NCBI RefSeq assembly: GCF_012933655.1
Contig: NZ_JABBJJ010000001.1
Coordinates: 62,001 to 126,000 of the forward strand
From: Pyxidicoccus fallax
GTDB lineage: Bacteria; Myxococcota; Myxococcia; Myxococcales; Myxococcaceae
Reading direction: 5' to 3'
DNA length: 64,000 nt
Shown here: in pieces, positions 18,460-29,085 of the stretch
Layout of the letters: the number at the start of each line of letters is the position of its first letter
Position numbering within the stretch: position 1 is the first letter of the stretch
The notes under the pieces: model-generated
Told to the model about the DNA's origin: nothing
The model's input: the letters and a program-made list of their open reading frames with translations, nothing else
Database searches by the model: none
Position numbers and translations under genes: made by a program

Positions 18460-19371
18460 TCAGTGGGCGCCGGCGGCCTTGCGGCGCGTGCGCGTCCGGA
18501 TGATGACCGCGACGAGGTTGAGGGCGAAGGTGAGCAGCAGCAGCACCAGCACCGTCGCATACAGCAGCGGGCGGGTGGCCTCCACGTCCGGGGACTGGGT
18601 GGCCAGCACGTACGTGTGGTAGCCCAGGTGCATGAACTGGGAGTTGAGCCTGCTGGGCAGGTCCGGGAGGAAGTAGGCGGCGCCGGTGAAGAGGATGGGG
18701 GCCACTTCGCCCGCGCCGCGGGAGATGGCCAGCACGGCGCCGGTGAGGATGCCCGGCAGCGCGCCCGGCAGCACCACCCGCGCCAGCGTCTGGGACTGGG
18801 TGGCGCCCAGCGCGAGGCTGGCGGTGCGGTGGTCCATGGGCACCGCGCGCAGCGCCTCCTCCGTGGAGACGATGACCACCGGCAGCGTCAGCACCGCCAG
18901 CGTGAGCGACGCCCAGAGGATGCCCGGCTGCGCCCAGTACAGCTCCTCGTGGCCCAGCATGCGGTCCATGCCCTTGCCCACGAAGAGGATGAAGAAGCCC
19001 AGTCCGAAGAGGCCGAAGACGATGGACGGCACGCCCGCGAGGTTGACGACGGCCACGCGCACCCAGCGCGCGAAGCGGGAGTTCGGCGGGGCGTACTCGT
19101 GCAGGTAGACGGCCGTCAGCACGCCCACCGGCATCACCGCCAGCGTCATCAGCAGGGTGAGGGCCGCGGTGCCGATGATGGCGGGAAAGATGCCGCCGCC
19201 CATCATCCCGTCCGAGGGCGGCTGGCTGAGGAACGTCCAGGTGACGTGGCTGGCGCCGTTGGCGATGACGTCCAGGAGGATGAGGGCCAGCATGGCCACC
19301 ATCAGGAACGCGGCCAGTCCGGTGAGTGAGGTGAGGGCCAGCCCCACCGCGCGGCGCGAGGCGTGTGTCAC
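18460..19371 (-). CDS. pstA: Phosphate ABC transporter permease PstA
   Basis: 303 aa from the GTG at 19371, which overlaps the pstC stop as GTGA; an in-frame start at 19413 would overlap pstC by 46 bases and adds nothing conserved. Six hydrophobic segments are visible. The permease loop TASLALGATQSQTLARVVLP is the EAA-type motif that docks to PstB. It forms the membrane channel with PstC in the inner membrane. Confidence 0.95.
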   Translation of the reverse strand: MTHASRRAVGLALTSLTGLAAFLMVAMLALILLDVIANGASHVTWTFLSQPPSDGMMGGGIFPAIIGTAALTLLMTLAVMPVGVLTAVYLHEYAPPNSRFARWVRVAVVNLAGVPSIVFGLFGLGFFILFVGKGMDRMLGHEELYWAQPGILWASLTLAVLTLPVVIVSTEEALRAVPMDHRTASLALGATQSQTLARVVLPGALPGILTGAVLAISRGAGEVAPILFTGAAYFLPDLPSRLNSQFMHLGYHTYVLATQSPDVEATRPLLYATVLVLLLLTFALNLVAVIIRTRTRRKAAGAH

Positions 19372-20378
19372 GAGGCGCTCCCGGTCAGCTTCTTGACGAC
19401 CCGCTTCGTCCACGTGGAAGCCAGCATGTTGAGGACGAAGGTGAAGAGGAACAGCTGCACGCCGATGAAGAACAGGAGGGAGTAGTGCGTGCTGCCCACC
19501 ACCACCTCACCCATCTCCGCGGCAATGGTGGCCGACAGCGAGCGCACCGAGTCACCGAGGTTGGCGGAGACGATGGCCGCGTTTCCGGAGGCCATGAGGA
19601 TGATCATCGTCTCGCCGATGGCGCGGCCGAAGCCCAGCACGCACGCGGCGAGGATGCCGGGGGCCGCGGCGGGGAGCACCACCTTCCAGGCCGTCTCCCA
19701 GGGCGTGGCGCCCAGCGCGAGCGACGCCTCGCGGTAGCTGCGCGGTACCGCCGTCAGCGAGTCCTCCGCGACGGTGAAGATGACGGGGACGATGGCCAGC
19801 GCCAGGCCCAGGCCGGCCACCACCGCGTTGAGCCGGGTGTTCAGGCCGAGGGTGTCCTGGAGGAAGGTGGCCATCACCATCAGCGCGAAGAAGCCCAGCA
19901 CCACGGAGGGGATGCCGGCCAGCAGCTCGATGACGGGCTTGAGCAGCTCGCGCAGCCGGCGCGGCGCGAACTCCGCCGCGTACAGCGCGCCGAAGACGCC
20001 CACCGGCACGGCCACCAGCATGGAGACGGCGGTGGTCTTCAGCGTGCCGATGAACAGCGGAATCATGCTGACCTTCGGGACGCCCGAGACGGGCTGCCAC
20101 ACGAAGGCCGGCGGGCGGTTCTGACGAACCACCTGCGGCAGGAACATCTTGGAGAGGCTGGCCTCGTGGCGGGCCTCGGCCTCCGTGAAGAGCGCCAGGG
20201 CCTCCTTGGCCACGAAGACGAGGATGAGGACGAGGGCGGCGATGCCCGTGAAGGCCATCAGCGTGATGAAGCCCGCGATGGCCTTCTCCCGGAGCTGCCG
20301 GCGCCGCGCTTCGGGAGAGAGGCGCGGCACTGGAATGGTTTCCGCGAGACCCTGCTGCATGACCGCCTGTCTATCCAT
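19368..20378 (-). CDS. pstC: Phosphate ABC transporter permease PstC
   Basis: 336 aa. A cytoplasmic N-terminus of about 35 residues precedes the first helix. A periplasmic loop (about residues 65-100) and five further helices follow, with the EAA-type loop REASLALGATPWETAWKV. The length and the ELLAGIPSVVLGFFAL segment fit PstC. It starts 41 bases after pstS and overlaps pstA by 4 bases. Confidence 0.95.
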   Translation of the reverse strand: MDRQAVMQQGLAETIPVPRLSPEARRRQLREKAIAGFITLMAFTGIAALVLILVFVAKEALALFTEAEARHEASLSKMFLPQVVRQNRPPAFVWQPVSGVPKVSMIPLFIGTLKTTAVSMLVAVPVGVFGALYAAEFAPRRLRELLKPVIELLAGIPSVVLGFFALMVMATFLQDTLGLNTRLNAVVAGLGLALAIVPVIFTVAEDSLTAVPRSYREASLALGATPWETAWKVVLPAAAPGILAACVLGFGRAIGETMIILMASGNAAIVSANLGDSVRSLSATIAAEMGEVVVGSTHYSLLFFIGVQLFLFTFVLNMLASTWTKRVVKKLTGSAS

Positions 20379-20419
20379 GGTGAGCCAGGGCCTCTCGTGA
20401 CATTCGTGTGACGGACGCG

Positions 20420-21241
20420 CTACTTCACGGGGAAGTAGCCGACCTTGTTGACGATGGCCTGCCCCTCGGGGGACAGGGCGAAGTCGATGAAGGCCTTGAC
20501 CTCGCCGGCCGGCTTGTTGCGCAGGTAGAAGAAGAGGTTGCGCGACAGGGGGTACTTGCCGGACTTGATGTTCTCGGCGCTGGCGGCGATCTCCTCGTTG
20601 CCCTGCTTCACCTTCAGCTCCTTGATGCCCTTGGCGTAGGCGGCGCCGCCGTAGCCGATGCCGTACTTCTCCTTGGCGACGGCGTTCACCACCGCGGCGG
20701 TGCCGGGCAGCGTCTGGGCGGAGGCGACGTAGTCCTCACCCTTCAGCACGTGCTCCTTCACGAACACATAGGTGCCGGAGGAGTTCTCTCGGGAGTAGAC
20801 GACGATGGGGGCGTCCGGGCCGCCAACGTCCTTCCAGTTGGTGATGTCGCCCAGGTAGATGTCGCGCAGCTGCTCCACGGTGAGGGAGGTCACCGGGTTG
20901 CCCTCGCTGACGTAGAAGGTGACGCCGTCCTTGGCGACGGGGATTTCCACGGCGTCGGCCTTGTACTGGGCGCGCAGCTTGTCCTTCTCCGCGGGCTTGA
21001 TGTCGCGGCTGGACATGGCGATGTCGGTGGTGCCGTTCTGCAGGGCGGCCATGCCGGTGCCGGAGCCGCCGCCGGTGACCTGCACCTTGGTGGCGGCGTT
21101 CTTCTTCATGAACTCCTCGGCCCAGCGCTGCCCGAGGATGACCATGGTGTCCGAGCCCTTGACGGTGACGGTGCCCGCCTGGGCGGCGACCGGAAGGGCC
21201 ACCATCAGCACCGCGACGAGCGACTTGAGGAAGGTCTTCAT
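20420..21241 (-). CDS. pstS: Phosphate-binding periplasmic protein PstS
   Basis: 273 aa from the ATG at 21241; the frame is open further upstream but that part is unrelated to the family. Signal peptide of 22 residues with AQA cleavage and no lipobox Cys, so it is a soluble periplasmic protein. The mature protein begins with TVTVKGSDTM, a phosphate-binding loop, and contains GGGSGTGMAAL and SRENSSGTY, both PstS hallmarks. It delivers phosphate to PstCA. GTGAC-type repeats upstream (21352-21389) may be the regulator's operator. Confidence 0.95.
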   Translation of the reverse strand: MKTFLKSLVAVLMVALPVAAQAGTVTVKGSDTMVILGQRWAEEFMKKNAATKVQVTGGGSGTGMAALQNGTTDIAMSSRDIKPAEKDKLRAQYKADAVEIPVAKDGVTFYVSEGNPVTSLTVEQLRDIYLGDITNWKDVGGPDAPIVVYSRENSSGTYVFVKEHVLKGEDYVASAQTLPGTAAVVNAVAKEKYGIGYGGAAYAKGIKELKVKQGNEEIAASAENIKSGKYPLSRNLFFYLRNKPAGEVKAFIDFALSPEGQAIVNKVGYFPVK

Positions 21242-21351
21242 GAGTGCGGCATCTCCGAGGTGAGGCAACGTGGCGGAAGTCCCCGGGCCGGTGTGGCGCG
21301 GGCCCCGGTGCTCCCGGGGTTCAAAGTTGGGCGCGCTTCTACGGGCCGTCT

Positions 21352-21397
21352 GTGACCCTCTCGCGGCTTCAACGTGACATTGGCGTAACGAAGTCAC
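21352..21397 (-). promoter_or_regulatory. Candidate Pho-box-like direct repeats upstream of pstS
   Basis: Read on the plus strand, GTGAC at 21352, GTGAC at 21374 and GTAAC at 21385 are spaced 22 and 11 bases apart, which matches the 11-base period of PhoB half-sites. An opposite-strand copy, GTCAC, is at 21393. They lie 110-150 bases before pstS and just after the regulator gene. Binding is inferred only. Confidence 0.35.
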
Positions 21398-21403
21398 CGG
21401 GAG

Positions 21404-22093
21404 TCACTCGGCGGCGGGACTCATGATGCGGTAGCCGACGCCGCGCACCGTCTCCAGCAGGGTGCGCGCGGGGCCCAGCTTGTCGCGCAGGCGCATGACG
21501 TGGGTGTCGATGGTGCGCGTCTCCAGGGACGAGGACAGGCCCCAGACCTCCTCGAGGAGCTGCTCGCGCGTCTGCACGCGCCCCAGCCTGGACATCAAGT
21601 GTTCGAGCAGGCGGAACTCGAGCGCCGTCAGCGCCACTTCCTTGTCCTCGACATAGAAGCGGTGCGCGGCGACGTCGAGCTTCAGCGGCCCGAGCGCCAG
21701 CGGGGCGGCGCGGTCCTGGGTGGGGCCGCTGCGGCGGAGGATGGCCTTGAGGCGCAGCACCAGCTCGCGCACGCTGAAGGGCTTCACCACGTAGTCGTCC
21801 GCGCCCACCTCGAAGCCGCGGATGCGGTCCGACTCCTCGCCCTTGGCGGTGAGCATGACGATGAGCACCCCGCGAGAGGAGGCGTTCGCCCGCAGGTGCC
21901 GGCACACGTCGATGCCCGACATGTCCGGCAGCATCAGGTCCAGGAGGACGAGCTCGGGGGGACGCTCGCGCGCCGCGGCCAGCGCCGTCTCTCCGGTGAA
22001 GGCCAGGTGGGTGCTGAAGCCCGCGCCCCGGAGGTTGAAGTCAATCAGCTCGGCGAGGTCGCGCTCGTCGTCGACGATGAGTACGTGGGACAT
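21404..22093 (-). CDS. OmpR/PhoB-family response regulator
   Basis: 229 aa. Receiver domain at residues 1-118 with DDE at 8-10, phospho-acceptor Asp52 (LLDLMLPD), LTAKGEESD and VVKPFSVREL. A winged-helix DNA-binding domain follows, with ALEFRLLEHL and TRTIDTHVMRLRDKLG. The residue pattern is that of PhoB/PhoP. It sits 162 bases upstream of pstS on the same strand, so control of phosphate uptake is likely. Its partner kinase may be the PhoR-like gene at 30628-31989 or the divergent kinase at 22245. It is a close relative of the regulator at 31998-32681. Confidence 0.88.
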   Translation of the reverse strand: MSHVLIVDDERDLAELIDFNLRGAGFSTHLAFTGETALAAARERPPELVLLDLMLPDMSGIDVCRHLRANASSRGVLIVMLTAKGEESDRIRGFEVGADDYVVKPFSVRELVLRLKAILRRSGPTQDRAAPLALGPLKLDVAAHRFYVEDKEVALTALEFRLLEHLMSRLGRVQTREQLLEEVWGLSSSLETRTIDTHVMRLRDKLGPARTLLETVRGVGYRIMSPAAE

Positions 22094-22244
22094 GGCGGGG
22101 TCGCACTGTGCGCGGCCCTGTTTTCACGGGGGTGACGCGTTTGAAACAACTTGGTGAGGTCCAGGAGGCGGCAGCCGGGGAGGGCCCTGTCGGATGGGGC
22201 GTGAAGGTGCTCCCAGGTCGGTGTAGATAACCCCACACACGCCC

Positions 22245-23890
22245 ATGGAGCCCCCACAGACACCCCCATCGACTCCACCGATTCCGTCGCTGGCCCCCAC
22301 GCCCGGCGAGCTGGCGCACGCGCAGAAGCGGGGCGGGCGCTCCGCGCTGCTCGGCCTGGCGCTGGTGGGGGTGGTGGCGCTGACGAGCCCGGTGCTCGGC
22401 TACCTGGAGGACGTGCGCAACGCGCGCGAGGAGCTGCTGACCCACCTGTCGAGCACGGCCCGGGTGCAGGCGGAGGCGCTGAGCGTCCACCTGGGGGTGC
22501 TGGAGGCGGAGCTGGCGCGCGTGTCGGGGCACCCCTCGCTCTTCCCGGAGGACGGCATCTCCCCGGCGGAGCAGGCGCTGCTGGAGAGCGCCTTCTACCA
22601 CTCGTCCCTCTTCTCCGAGGGCGTGGCCCTGCTGGGTCCCGACGGCGAGCGGCTGTGGAGCAGCCCTCCGTCGATGTCGCTCGGGGACTCGCCGCTGACG
22701 AGCCGGCCATGGTTCCGCCGGATGGTGGACAAGCACGAGCCGGAAATCGACCTGCTCGAGCGCGAGGGCGGGCCGCTGGTGGTGGCGGTGCCGATGATGA
22801 CGGCGGGGCGGCTGCGCGGGGTGCTCGTGGGCGAGGTGCGGGCCGGCGCGCTGCCCACGCGGACCACCGCGGACACCACGCAGCTGCTGATGGACGCGCG
22901 CGGCCGGTTCCTCTTGCCGGCGTCGCAGGGGAGCGGCCCGCCGGAGACGCTGGAGCGGCTGCGGGAGATGGCGCAGAAGCCGGGGCCGCTGGCCCTGGCG
23001 GGCACGCAGATTGTCGGCGCGGTGGCGTGGGTGGGGGACAGCGGGCTGCGGCTGCTGGTGCTGGAGGCGGAGACGACCACGGCGGACCTGCGCACGCGCT
23101 TCCTGCGGCAGCTCGCCTTCCACATCGTCCTGCTCAGCAGCACGCTGGTGCTGCTCATCCTCCTCCTGCGCCACTCATACCGCTCGCTGCTGGCGGCCGA
23201 GGAGCGGCTGCGCCGGCAGGAGACGATGGCGGCGCTGGGCACGGCCGCGGCGCTCATCGCCCACGAGGTGAAGAACGCGCTCAACGGCATCCAGGCGGCG
23301 CTGTCCGTGCTGCGGCACACGGCCGCCGGCAGCGAGCTGCCCGTCAAGGCGCTGCGCTCGCAGGTGGAGCGGCTGGGGCACCTGGCGCGCTCGCTGTTGT
23401 CCTTCGGCTCGCCCCGGGCCGCGATGCGCCGCTCGTGTGAGCTGCGGCTGCTGGTGCAGGACGCGCTGCAGGCGGTGAGCCTGCTGCCCGAGTCCGAGGC
23501 GGTGGAAATCAAGACGGCCCTGACGGAGGGGTTGATGGTGCAGGGGGACGCGGCGCTGCTGGTGTCGGCCATCGACAACCTGGTGCGCAACGCGGTGGAG
23601 GCGGGCGCGGTGGCGCGTGACACGGGCCTGCGGCCCGCGCCGTGGGTGTCGGTGACGTTGACGCGGGAGGACAACATGGGCGTGCTGGTGGTGGAGGACA
23701 ACGCGGGGGGCGTGGACCCGACACTGGAGCCCCGGCTGTGGGAGCCGTTCGCCACGGGGCGGGCGAAGGGCATCGGCCTGGGGTTGCCCATGGCCCGTGC
23801 CTCCGTGGAAGCTCACGGTGGAAGCCTGACCTATCAGCGCCGTCCGCAGGGCAGCCGCTTCATGTTGCGGCTCCCGCTGGAGCGAAGCCC

Positions 23891-23894
<4 letters not shown>
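22245..23894 (+). CDS. Membrane sensor histidine kinase (NtrB-type partner of the next gene)
   Basis: 549 aa. A Pro-rich start, one membrane helix (residues about 34-54), a periplasmic sensory region of roughly 230 residues that looks like a dCache fold, and a second helix (about 287-307). The HisKA domain has His340 in LIAHEVKNALNG, followed by HATPase_c boxes NLVRNAVEA, VEDNAGGV and GIGLGLPMA. The ATG is 150 bases from the divergent regulator gene. Its stop overlaps the next start as ATGA, so kinase and NtrC-type regulator form a translationally coupled pair. TAGATA at 22224-22229 is a possible -10. The ligand is unknown. Confidence 0.88.
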
Positions 23895-25234
<1,340 letters not shown>

Positions 25235-25328
25235 GCATTCAAGATTCTTTAAGCCCCCCGGCGCGGGGACTTCAAAAGCCTTTCATCTTCACCTCTCCGT
25301 CACACGGCTGACGGCGCCTCTCCCTCTG

Positions 25329-25342
25329 GGACACATCGCGGC
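25329..25342 (+). promoter_or_regulatory. Weak sigma-54-type -24/-12 element before the SulP gene
   Basis: GG at 25329-25330 and GC at 25341-25342 are exactly 10 bases apart, inside GGGACACATCGCGGCAC. This matches the spacing and the invariant dinucleotides of -24/-12 promoters but little else of the consensus. It lies 67 bases before the ATG of the SulP gene and directly after a sigma-54 activator gene. Confidence 0.25.
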
Positions 25343-25408
25343 ACGCATGTTGCTCAGGCACCGGGGCACTGCGTGCGCCAGGTCATGGCGCCCTCTCGTG
25401 GAGGTGTG

Positions 25409-26953
25409 ATGGAGAAGGCGAAGAATCCTGGGAAGGCGATGACTCCGTGGCAGGTGCTCGCCACGGACCTGCCTGCATCCCTGGTGGTCTTTCTGGTGGC
25501 GTTGCCCCTGTGCATGGGCATCGCTCTCGCGTCCGGTGCCCCCATCCTGTCCGGCCTGATTGCCGGCGTCGTGGGCGGCGTGGTGGTGGGTCTGTTCGGT
25601 GGCGCGCCGCTGCAGGTGAGCGGTCCCGCGGCCGGTCTGGCCGTGATGGTGTTCGGCTTCATCCAGACGCTGGGGCTGGCCGCGACGTGCGCGGCGGTGG
25701 CCGCGGCCGGCGTGCTGCAGATGATTTTCGGCGGGCTGAAGGTGGCTCGCGCGGCGCTGGCCATCTCGCCCGCCGTCATTCACGGCATGTTGGCGGGCAT
25801 CGGCATCCTCATCGTCCTGGGCCAGCTGCACATCGTCCTGGGCGGCGCTCCGCAGTCGAGCGCGTGGCAGAACATCAAGGAGCTGCCGGGGCAGATCGCC
25901 AACCTGCATGGGGCGGCGACGCTGCTGGGCCTGCTGACCATCGGCATCCTGGTGGTGTGGCAGGTCATTCCGGTGAAGAAGCTCAAGGCCATTCCGGGCC
26001 CGCTGGTGGCCGTGCTGGGCGCCACCGCGGTGGCGGCGCTGTGGGGCGCGGACGTGGCGCGCGTGGACCTGCCGGACAACGTGTTCGCCAGCTTCCAGGC
26101 CCCGAAGCTGCCGGAGAACTGGGGCCCGTTCGCGGCCGCGGTCCTCTCACTGGCGCTGGTGGCCAGCGCCGAGTCGCTGCTGTGCGCGGTGGCCACGGAC
26201 AAGATGCACACGGGCCCGCGCGCCAACCTGGACCGCGAGCTGTTCGCGCAGGGCATGGCGAACACGGTGTCCGGGCTCGCCGGCGGCCTGCCCATCACCG
26301 GCGTCATCGTGCGCAGCGCGGCGAACACCGCGGCCGGCGCGAAGACGCGCGCCTCGGCCGTCCTGCACGGCGTGTGGCTGCTCCTGTTCGTCACGCTGCT
26401 GGGCTCCGTCGCGCGGCTGGTGCCGCTGACGGTGCTGGCGGGCCTGCTGGTCGTCGTGGGCGTGAAGCTGGTGAACATGCACCACATCCGCGAGCTGAAC
26501 CGCCGCGGTGAGCTGGTCGTCTACCTCGTCACGGTGGGCGGCGTCGTCGGCATCAACCTGCTGGCGGGCATCGGCCTCGGCCTGCTGGTGGCGATGCTGC
26601 GCCTCCTGTGGCACCTGGGCAGCGTCAAGGTGGACGTGCGCCAGGCGGGTGAGACGTACCAGGTCCGCGTGTCGGGCGCGCTCACCTTCGTGGGCGTCCC
26701 CAAGCTGTCCACGGCGCTGGCGCAGGTGCCGGCGGGCTCGAAGGTGGAGCTGGACCTCTCGCTGGAGACGCTGGACCACTCCGGCCACGAGGCGCTGGAG
26801 AGCTGGGCCGACACCCACCGCAAGACGGGTGGCACGGTCTACATGGAGTCGCTCGAGGACATCTGGAGCCGCAGTGGAACCCGTAGGACGTCCGGCGCGG
26901 TGCTGGGCGCGCAGGTCTCGTCCAACAATCTCGTTTCGGGAGGTGCGCAGTGA
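25409..26953 (+). CDS. SulP-family anion transporter with C-terminal STAS-like domain
   Basis: 514 aa. The ATG at 25409 has GGAGGT 5 bases upstream; the frame opens 12 codons earlier at a GTG that lacks a site. Residues 10-410 hold about ten to twelve hydrophobic segments with the SulP hallmarks VALPLCMGIALASGAP and GGAPLQVSGPAAG. Residues about 425-510 look like a STAS domain. SulP proteins import bicarbonate or sulfate. The downstream carbonic anhydrase, overlapping by 4 bases, argues for bicarbonate. The protein would concentrate or supply bicarbonate for carboxylases such as acetyl-CoA carboxylase; that link is inference. Confidence 0.92.
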   Translation: MEKAKNPGKAMTPWQVLATDLPASLVVFLVALPLCMGIALASGAPILSGLIAGVVGGVVVGLFGGAPLQVSGPAAGLAVMVFGFIQTLGLAATCAAVAAAGVLQMIFGGLKVARAALAISPAVIHGMLAGIGILIVLGQLHIVLGGAPQSSAWQNIKELPGQIANLHGAATLLGLLTIGILVVWQVIPVKKLKAIPGPLVAVLGATAVAALWGADVARVDLPDNVFASFQAPKLPENWGPFAAAVLSLALVASAESLLCAVATDKMHTGPRANLDRELFAQGMANTVSGLAGGLPITGVIVRSAANTAAGAKTRASAVLHGVWLLLFVTLLGSVARLVPLTVLAGLLVVVGVKLVNMHHIRELNRRGELVVYLVTVGGVVGINLLAGIGLGLLVAMLRLLWHLGSVKVDVRQAGETYQVRVSGALTFVGVPKLSTALAQVPAGSKVELDLSLETLDHSGHEALESWADTHRKTGGTVYMESLEDIWSRSGTRRTSGAVLGAQVSSNNLVSGGAQ

Positions 26954-27693
26954 AGAAGCTCATCCGTGGTCTGCTTGATTTCCAGCTCAACGCGCGTCCG
27001 GGTTACCGGGACGTGTTCACGAAGCTCGCCAAGGGTCAGTCTCCGGACTGCCTGTTCATCTCGTGCGCCGACAGCCGCGTGGTGCCCAACCTGCTCGTGT
27101 CCACGGACCCGGGCGACCTGTTCGTGGTGCGCAACGTGGGCAACCTCGTGCCGCCGTCGGACGCCCACGGCCACTCCACGGGTGACCAGTCCGAGCCCGC
27201 GGCGCTGGAGTTCTCGCTGAAGCACCTGCCGGTGGAGGACATCGTCGTGTGCGGCCACTCCAGCTGCGGCGCGATGAAGGCCGTGCTGGCGGGCGGCGTG
27301 GGCCCGGAGACGCCGAACCTGGCGCACTGGCTCACGCACGGCCAGGCCGCCCTGCGCACCCTGCGCGACGGCAGCACCGTGGGCGAGGGGCTGCCCGAGT
27401 ACGACCGGCTGTCGCAGCTCAACGTCCTGCAGCAGCTGGAGCACATCAAGACGTACCCCCTCGTGAAGGAGCGGCTCGAGGCGGGCACCATCCGCCTGCA
27501 CGCGTGGTGGTTCGACATCGCCGCGGCCCAGGTCCACGCCTGGCGTCCGGCGCTGGGCCGCTTCGTCCCCATGGACGAGCTGGTGGGTGAGGCGCTGCTG
27601 CGGGAGCTGGGCGGCGCGCCGGCCCCGGGCGGCGACGAGCACACGCACAATGGCGTCACGCTGCGGCTGACCGCGGCGGCTGGCGGACGCTGA
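26950..27693 (+). CDS. Beta-class carbonic anhydrase
   Basis: 247 aa. The zinc ligands are Cys39 and, in CGHSSCG, His103 and Cys106. The Asp41-Arg43 dyad in SCADSR is intact. It interconverts CO2 and bicarbonate in the cytoplasm. The GTG start overlaps the SulP stop (GTGA), so the two are translated together and likely act as a uptake-and-conversion pair. The last 30 residues (APAPGGDEHTHNG) are polar and extra to the core fold. No signal peptide is present. Confidence 0.95.
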   Translation: MKKLIRGLLDFQLNARPGYRDVFTKLAKGQSPDCLFISCADSRVVPNLLVSTDPGDLFVVRNVGNLVPPSDAHGHSTGDQSEPAALEFSLKHLPVEDIVVCGHSSCGAMKAVLAGGVGPETPNLAHWLTHGQAALRTLRDGSTVGEGLPEYDRLSQLNVLQQLEHIKTYPLVKERLEAGTIRLHAWWFDIAAAQVHAWRPALGRFVPMDELVGEALLRELGGAPAPGGDEHTHNGVTLRLTAAAGGR

Positions 27694-27715
27694 ACAAAAG
27701 GAAGCAGGCAGGCGA

Positions 27716-27740
27716 GGGGGCGGCGGAATACGCCGCCCTC
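27716..27740 (+). terminator. Terminator after carbonic anhydrase
   Basis: GGGGGCGGCG (27716-27725) pairs with CGCCGCCCTC (27731-27740) around GAATA, a 10-bp stem with one G-T pair, followed by TCTTGTT. It is 23 bases after the stop. Confidence 0.75.
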
Positions 27741-27789
27741 TCTTGTTGGAAAAAGCCCCCGGGAGAGGAAGGATGGGAGCGTCCTTGCG

Positions 27790-28632
27790 ATGACTCCCTT
27801 CCTCTTCACGCTCGTCGTCCTGTGCATCTCCATGGGAGCGGGGCTGGTGGGCTCGCTGCTGGGTATCGGCGGCGGGCTCATCCTCATCCCCGTGCTCACG
27901 CTGGGGCTGGGGGTGGACATCCGCTACGCGGTCGGGGCGTCCATCATCTCCGTCATCGCCACCTCCAGCGGGGCGGCGGCCGCGTACGTCCGGGAGCGGA
28001 TGGCCAACATGCGCGTGGCCATGTTCCTGGAGCTGGCCACCACCGCGGGGGCGCTCTCCGGGGCGTTCCTCTCCGGGCTCGTGGGCGGGCGCGGGGTGTA
28101 CCTCGTCTTCGGCGCCGTCATGGCGTACTCGGCGCTGGTCATGCTCAAGCGCATGGGCGCGCGCGAGGAGGCGCCGGTGCCCGCGGACGCGCTGGCGGAC
28201 CGGCTGGGGCTGCACGGCAGCTACTGGGATGAGGCCCTGGGCCGCGAGGTGCCCTACCGCGTCACCCGGCCGGTGGCGGGGCTGGGATTGATGTACGTGG
28301 CGGGCACGGTGAGCGGGCTGCTGGGCATCGGCTCGGGGGCGCTGAAGGTGCCGGCCATGGACCTGGCCATGCGGCTGCCGCTGAAGGTGTCCACGGCCAC
28401 CAGCAACTTCATGATTGGCGTGACGGCGGCGGCCAGCGCGGGCGTGTACTTCGCGCGCGGGCAGATAGACCCCTTCATCGCCGGCCCGGTGTGCGTGGGC
28501 GTCACGCTGGGCGCGTGGCTGGGCTCGCGGCACCTGATGGGGCGGGTGAACAACACCTGGCTGCGCGGCCTCTTCGTGGTCGTGCTGCTGTGGGTGGCCT
28601 GGGAGATGCTGCGCAAGGGGTGGGTGTCATGA
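27790..28632 (+). CDS. TSUP (TauE/SafE) family permease
   Basis: 280 aa with eight or so hydrophobic segments in two halves. Each half carries a TSUP glycine motif: GLVGSLLGIGGGLILIPVL near the N-terminus and VSGLLGIGSGALKVP in the second half. The family exports sulfite, sulfoacetate or other organosulfur anions through the inner membrane. The stop overlaps the next start (ATGA), forming the common TSUP-DUF1634 pair. A SulP gene lies upstream beyond a terminator, so sulfur or anion traffic may be a shared theme, but a substrate cannot be read from sequence. Confidence 0.9.
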   Translation: MTPFLFTLVVLCISMGAGLVGSLLGIGGGLILIPVLTLGLGVDIRYAVGASIISVIATSSGAAAAYVRERMANMRVAMFLELATTAGALSGAFLSGLVGGRGVYLVFGAVMAYSALVMLKRMGAREEAPVPADALADRLGLHGSYWDEALGREVPYRVTRPVAGLGLMYVAGTVSGLLGIGSGALKVPAMDLAMRLPLKVSTATSNFMIGVTAAASAGVYFARGQIDPFIAGPVCVGVTLGAWLGSRHLMGRVNNTWLRGLFVVVLLWVAWEMLRKGWVS

Positions 28633-29081
28633 GCGGGGAGCGGGAGCCGGTGTCGCGCGAGGAGTCCTCCACGGTGGCGGCGGTGCAGGAGGAGGCGGAG
28701 GCCGTCGCGCTCGTCCCGGAGCTGCTCATCAGCGACCTCTTGCGCTACGGCGTGCTCCTGAGCCTGTCGCTGGTGACGCTGGGCACGCTGGTGACGTTCC
28801 TCCGCCACCCGGACTACCTCGTCTCGTCGGAGGCGCTGCAGCGGCTCACGGCGCCGCACCCGGTGCCGCACGGCCTGCGGGACGTGGTGGTGGGGGCCAT
28901 GGCCGCGCGCGGGCAGTCCTTCGTCATGGCGGGGCTGCTGGTGATGATGGCGGTGCCGGTGATGCGGGTGGGCCTGTCGCTGCTCATCTTCCGGCAGCAG
29001 CGAGACACCGTCTACGTGGCCATCACCACCGCGGTGCTGGCCCTGCTGGGCCTGTCCTTCCTCCTCGGCGCGGCGGAGTAG
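28629..29081 (+). CDS. DUF1634 membrane protein, partner of TSUP permease
   Basis: 150 aa from the ATG at 28629, which overlaps the TSUP stop. Residues 1-35 are acidic and cytoplasmic. Three membrane segments follow (about residues 37-57, 97-117 and 128-148), with LRYGVLLSLSLVTLGTLV at the first. This arrangement and the tight coupling to TSUP match DUF1634, whose role is unknown but which commonly accompanies TSUP permeases. It converges with the sixA-like gene with only 4 bases between stops. Confidence 0.85.
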   Translation: MSGEREPVSREESSTVAAVQEEAEAVALVPELLISDLLRYGVLLSLSLVTLGTLVTFLRHPDYLVSSEALQRLTAPHPVPHGLRDVVVGAMAARGQSFVMAGLLVMMAVPVMRVGLSLLIFRQQRDTVYVAITTAVLALLGLSFLLGAAE

Positions 29082-29085
29082 CGCC

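Noticed and set aside
17650-19329. 559-codon plus-strand frame opposite pstB/pstA
   Set aside because: Antisense shadow of two clear transporter genes.
25355-25375. Second sigma-54-like site with GGCAC and GCACTGC
   Set aside because: GG and GC are 12 rather than 10 bases apart, so the spacing is wrong.
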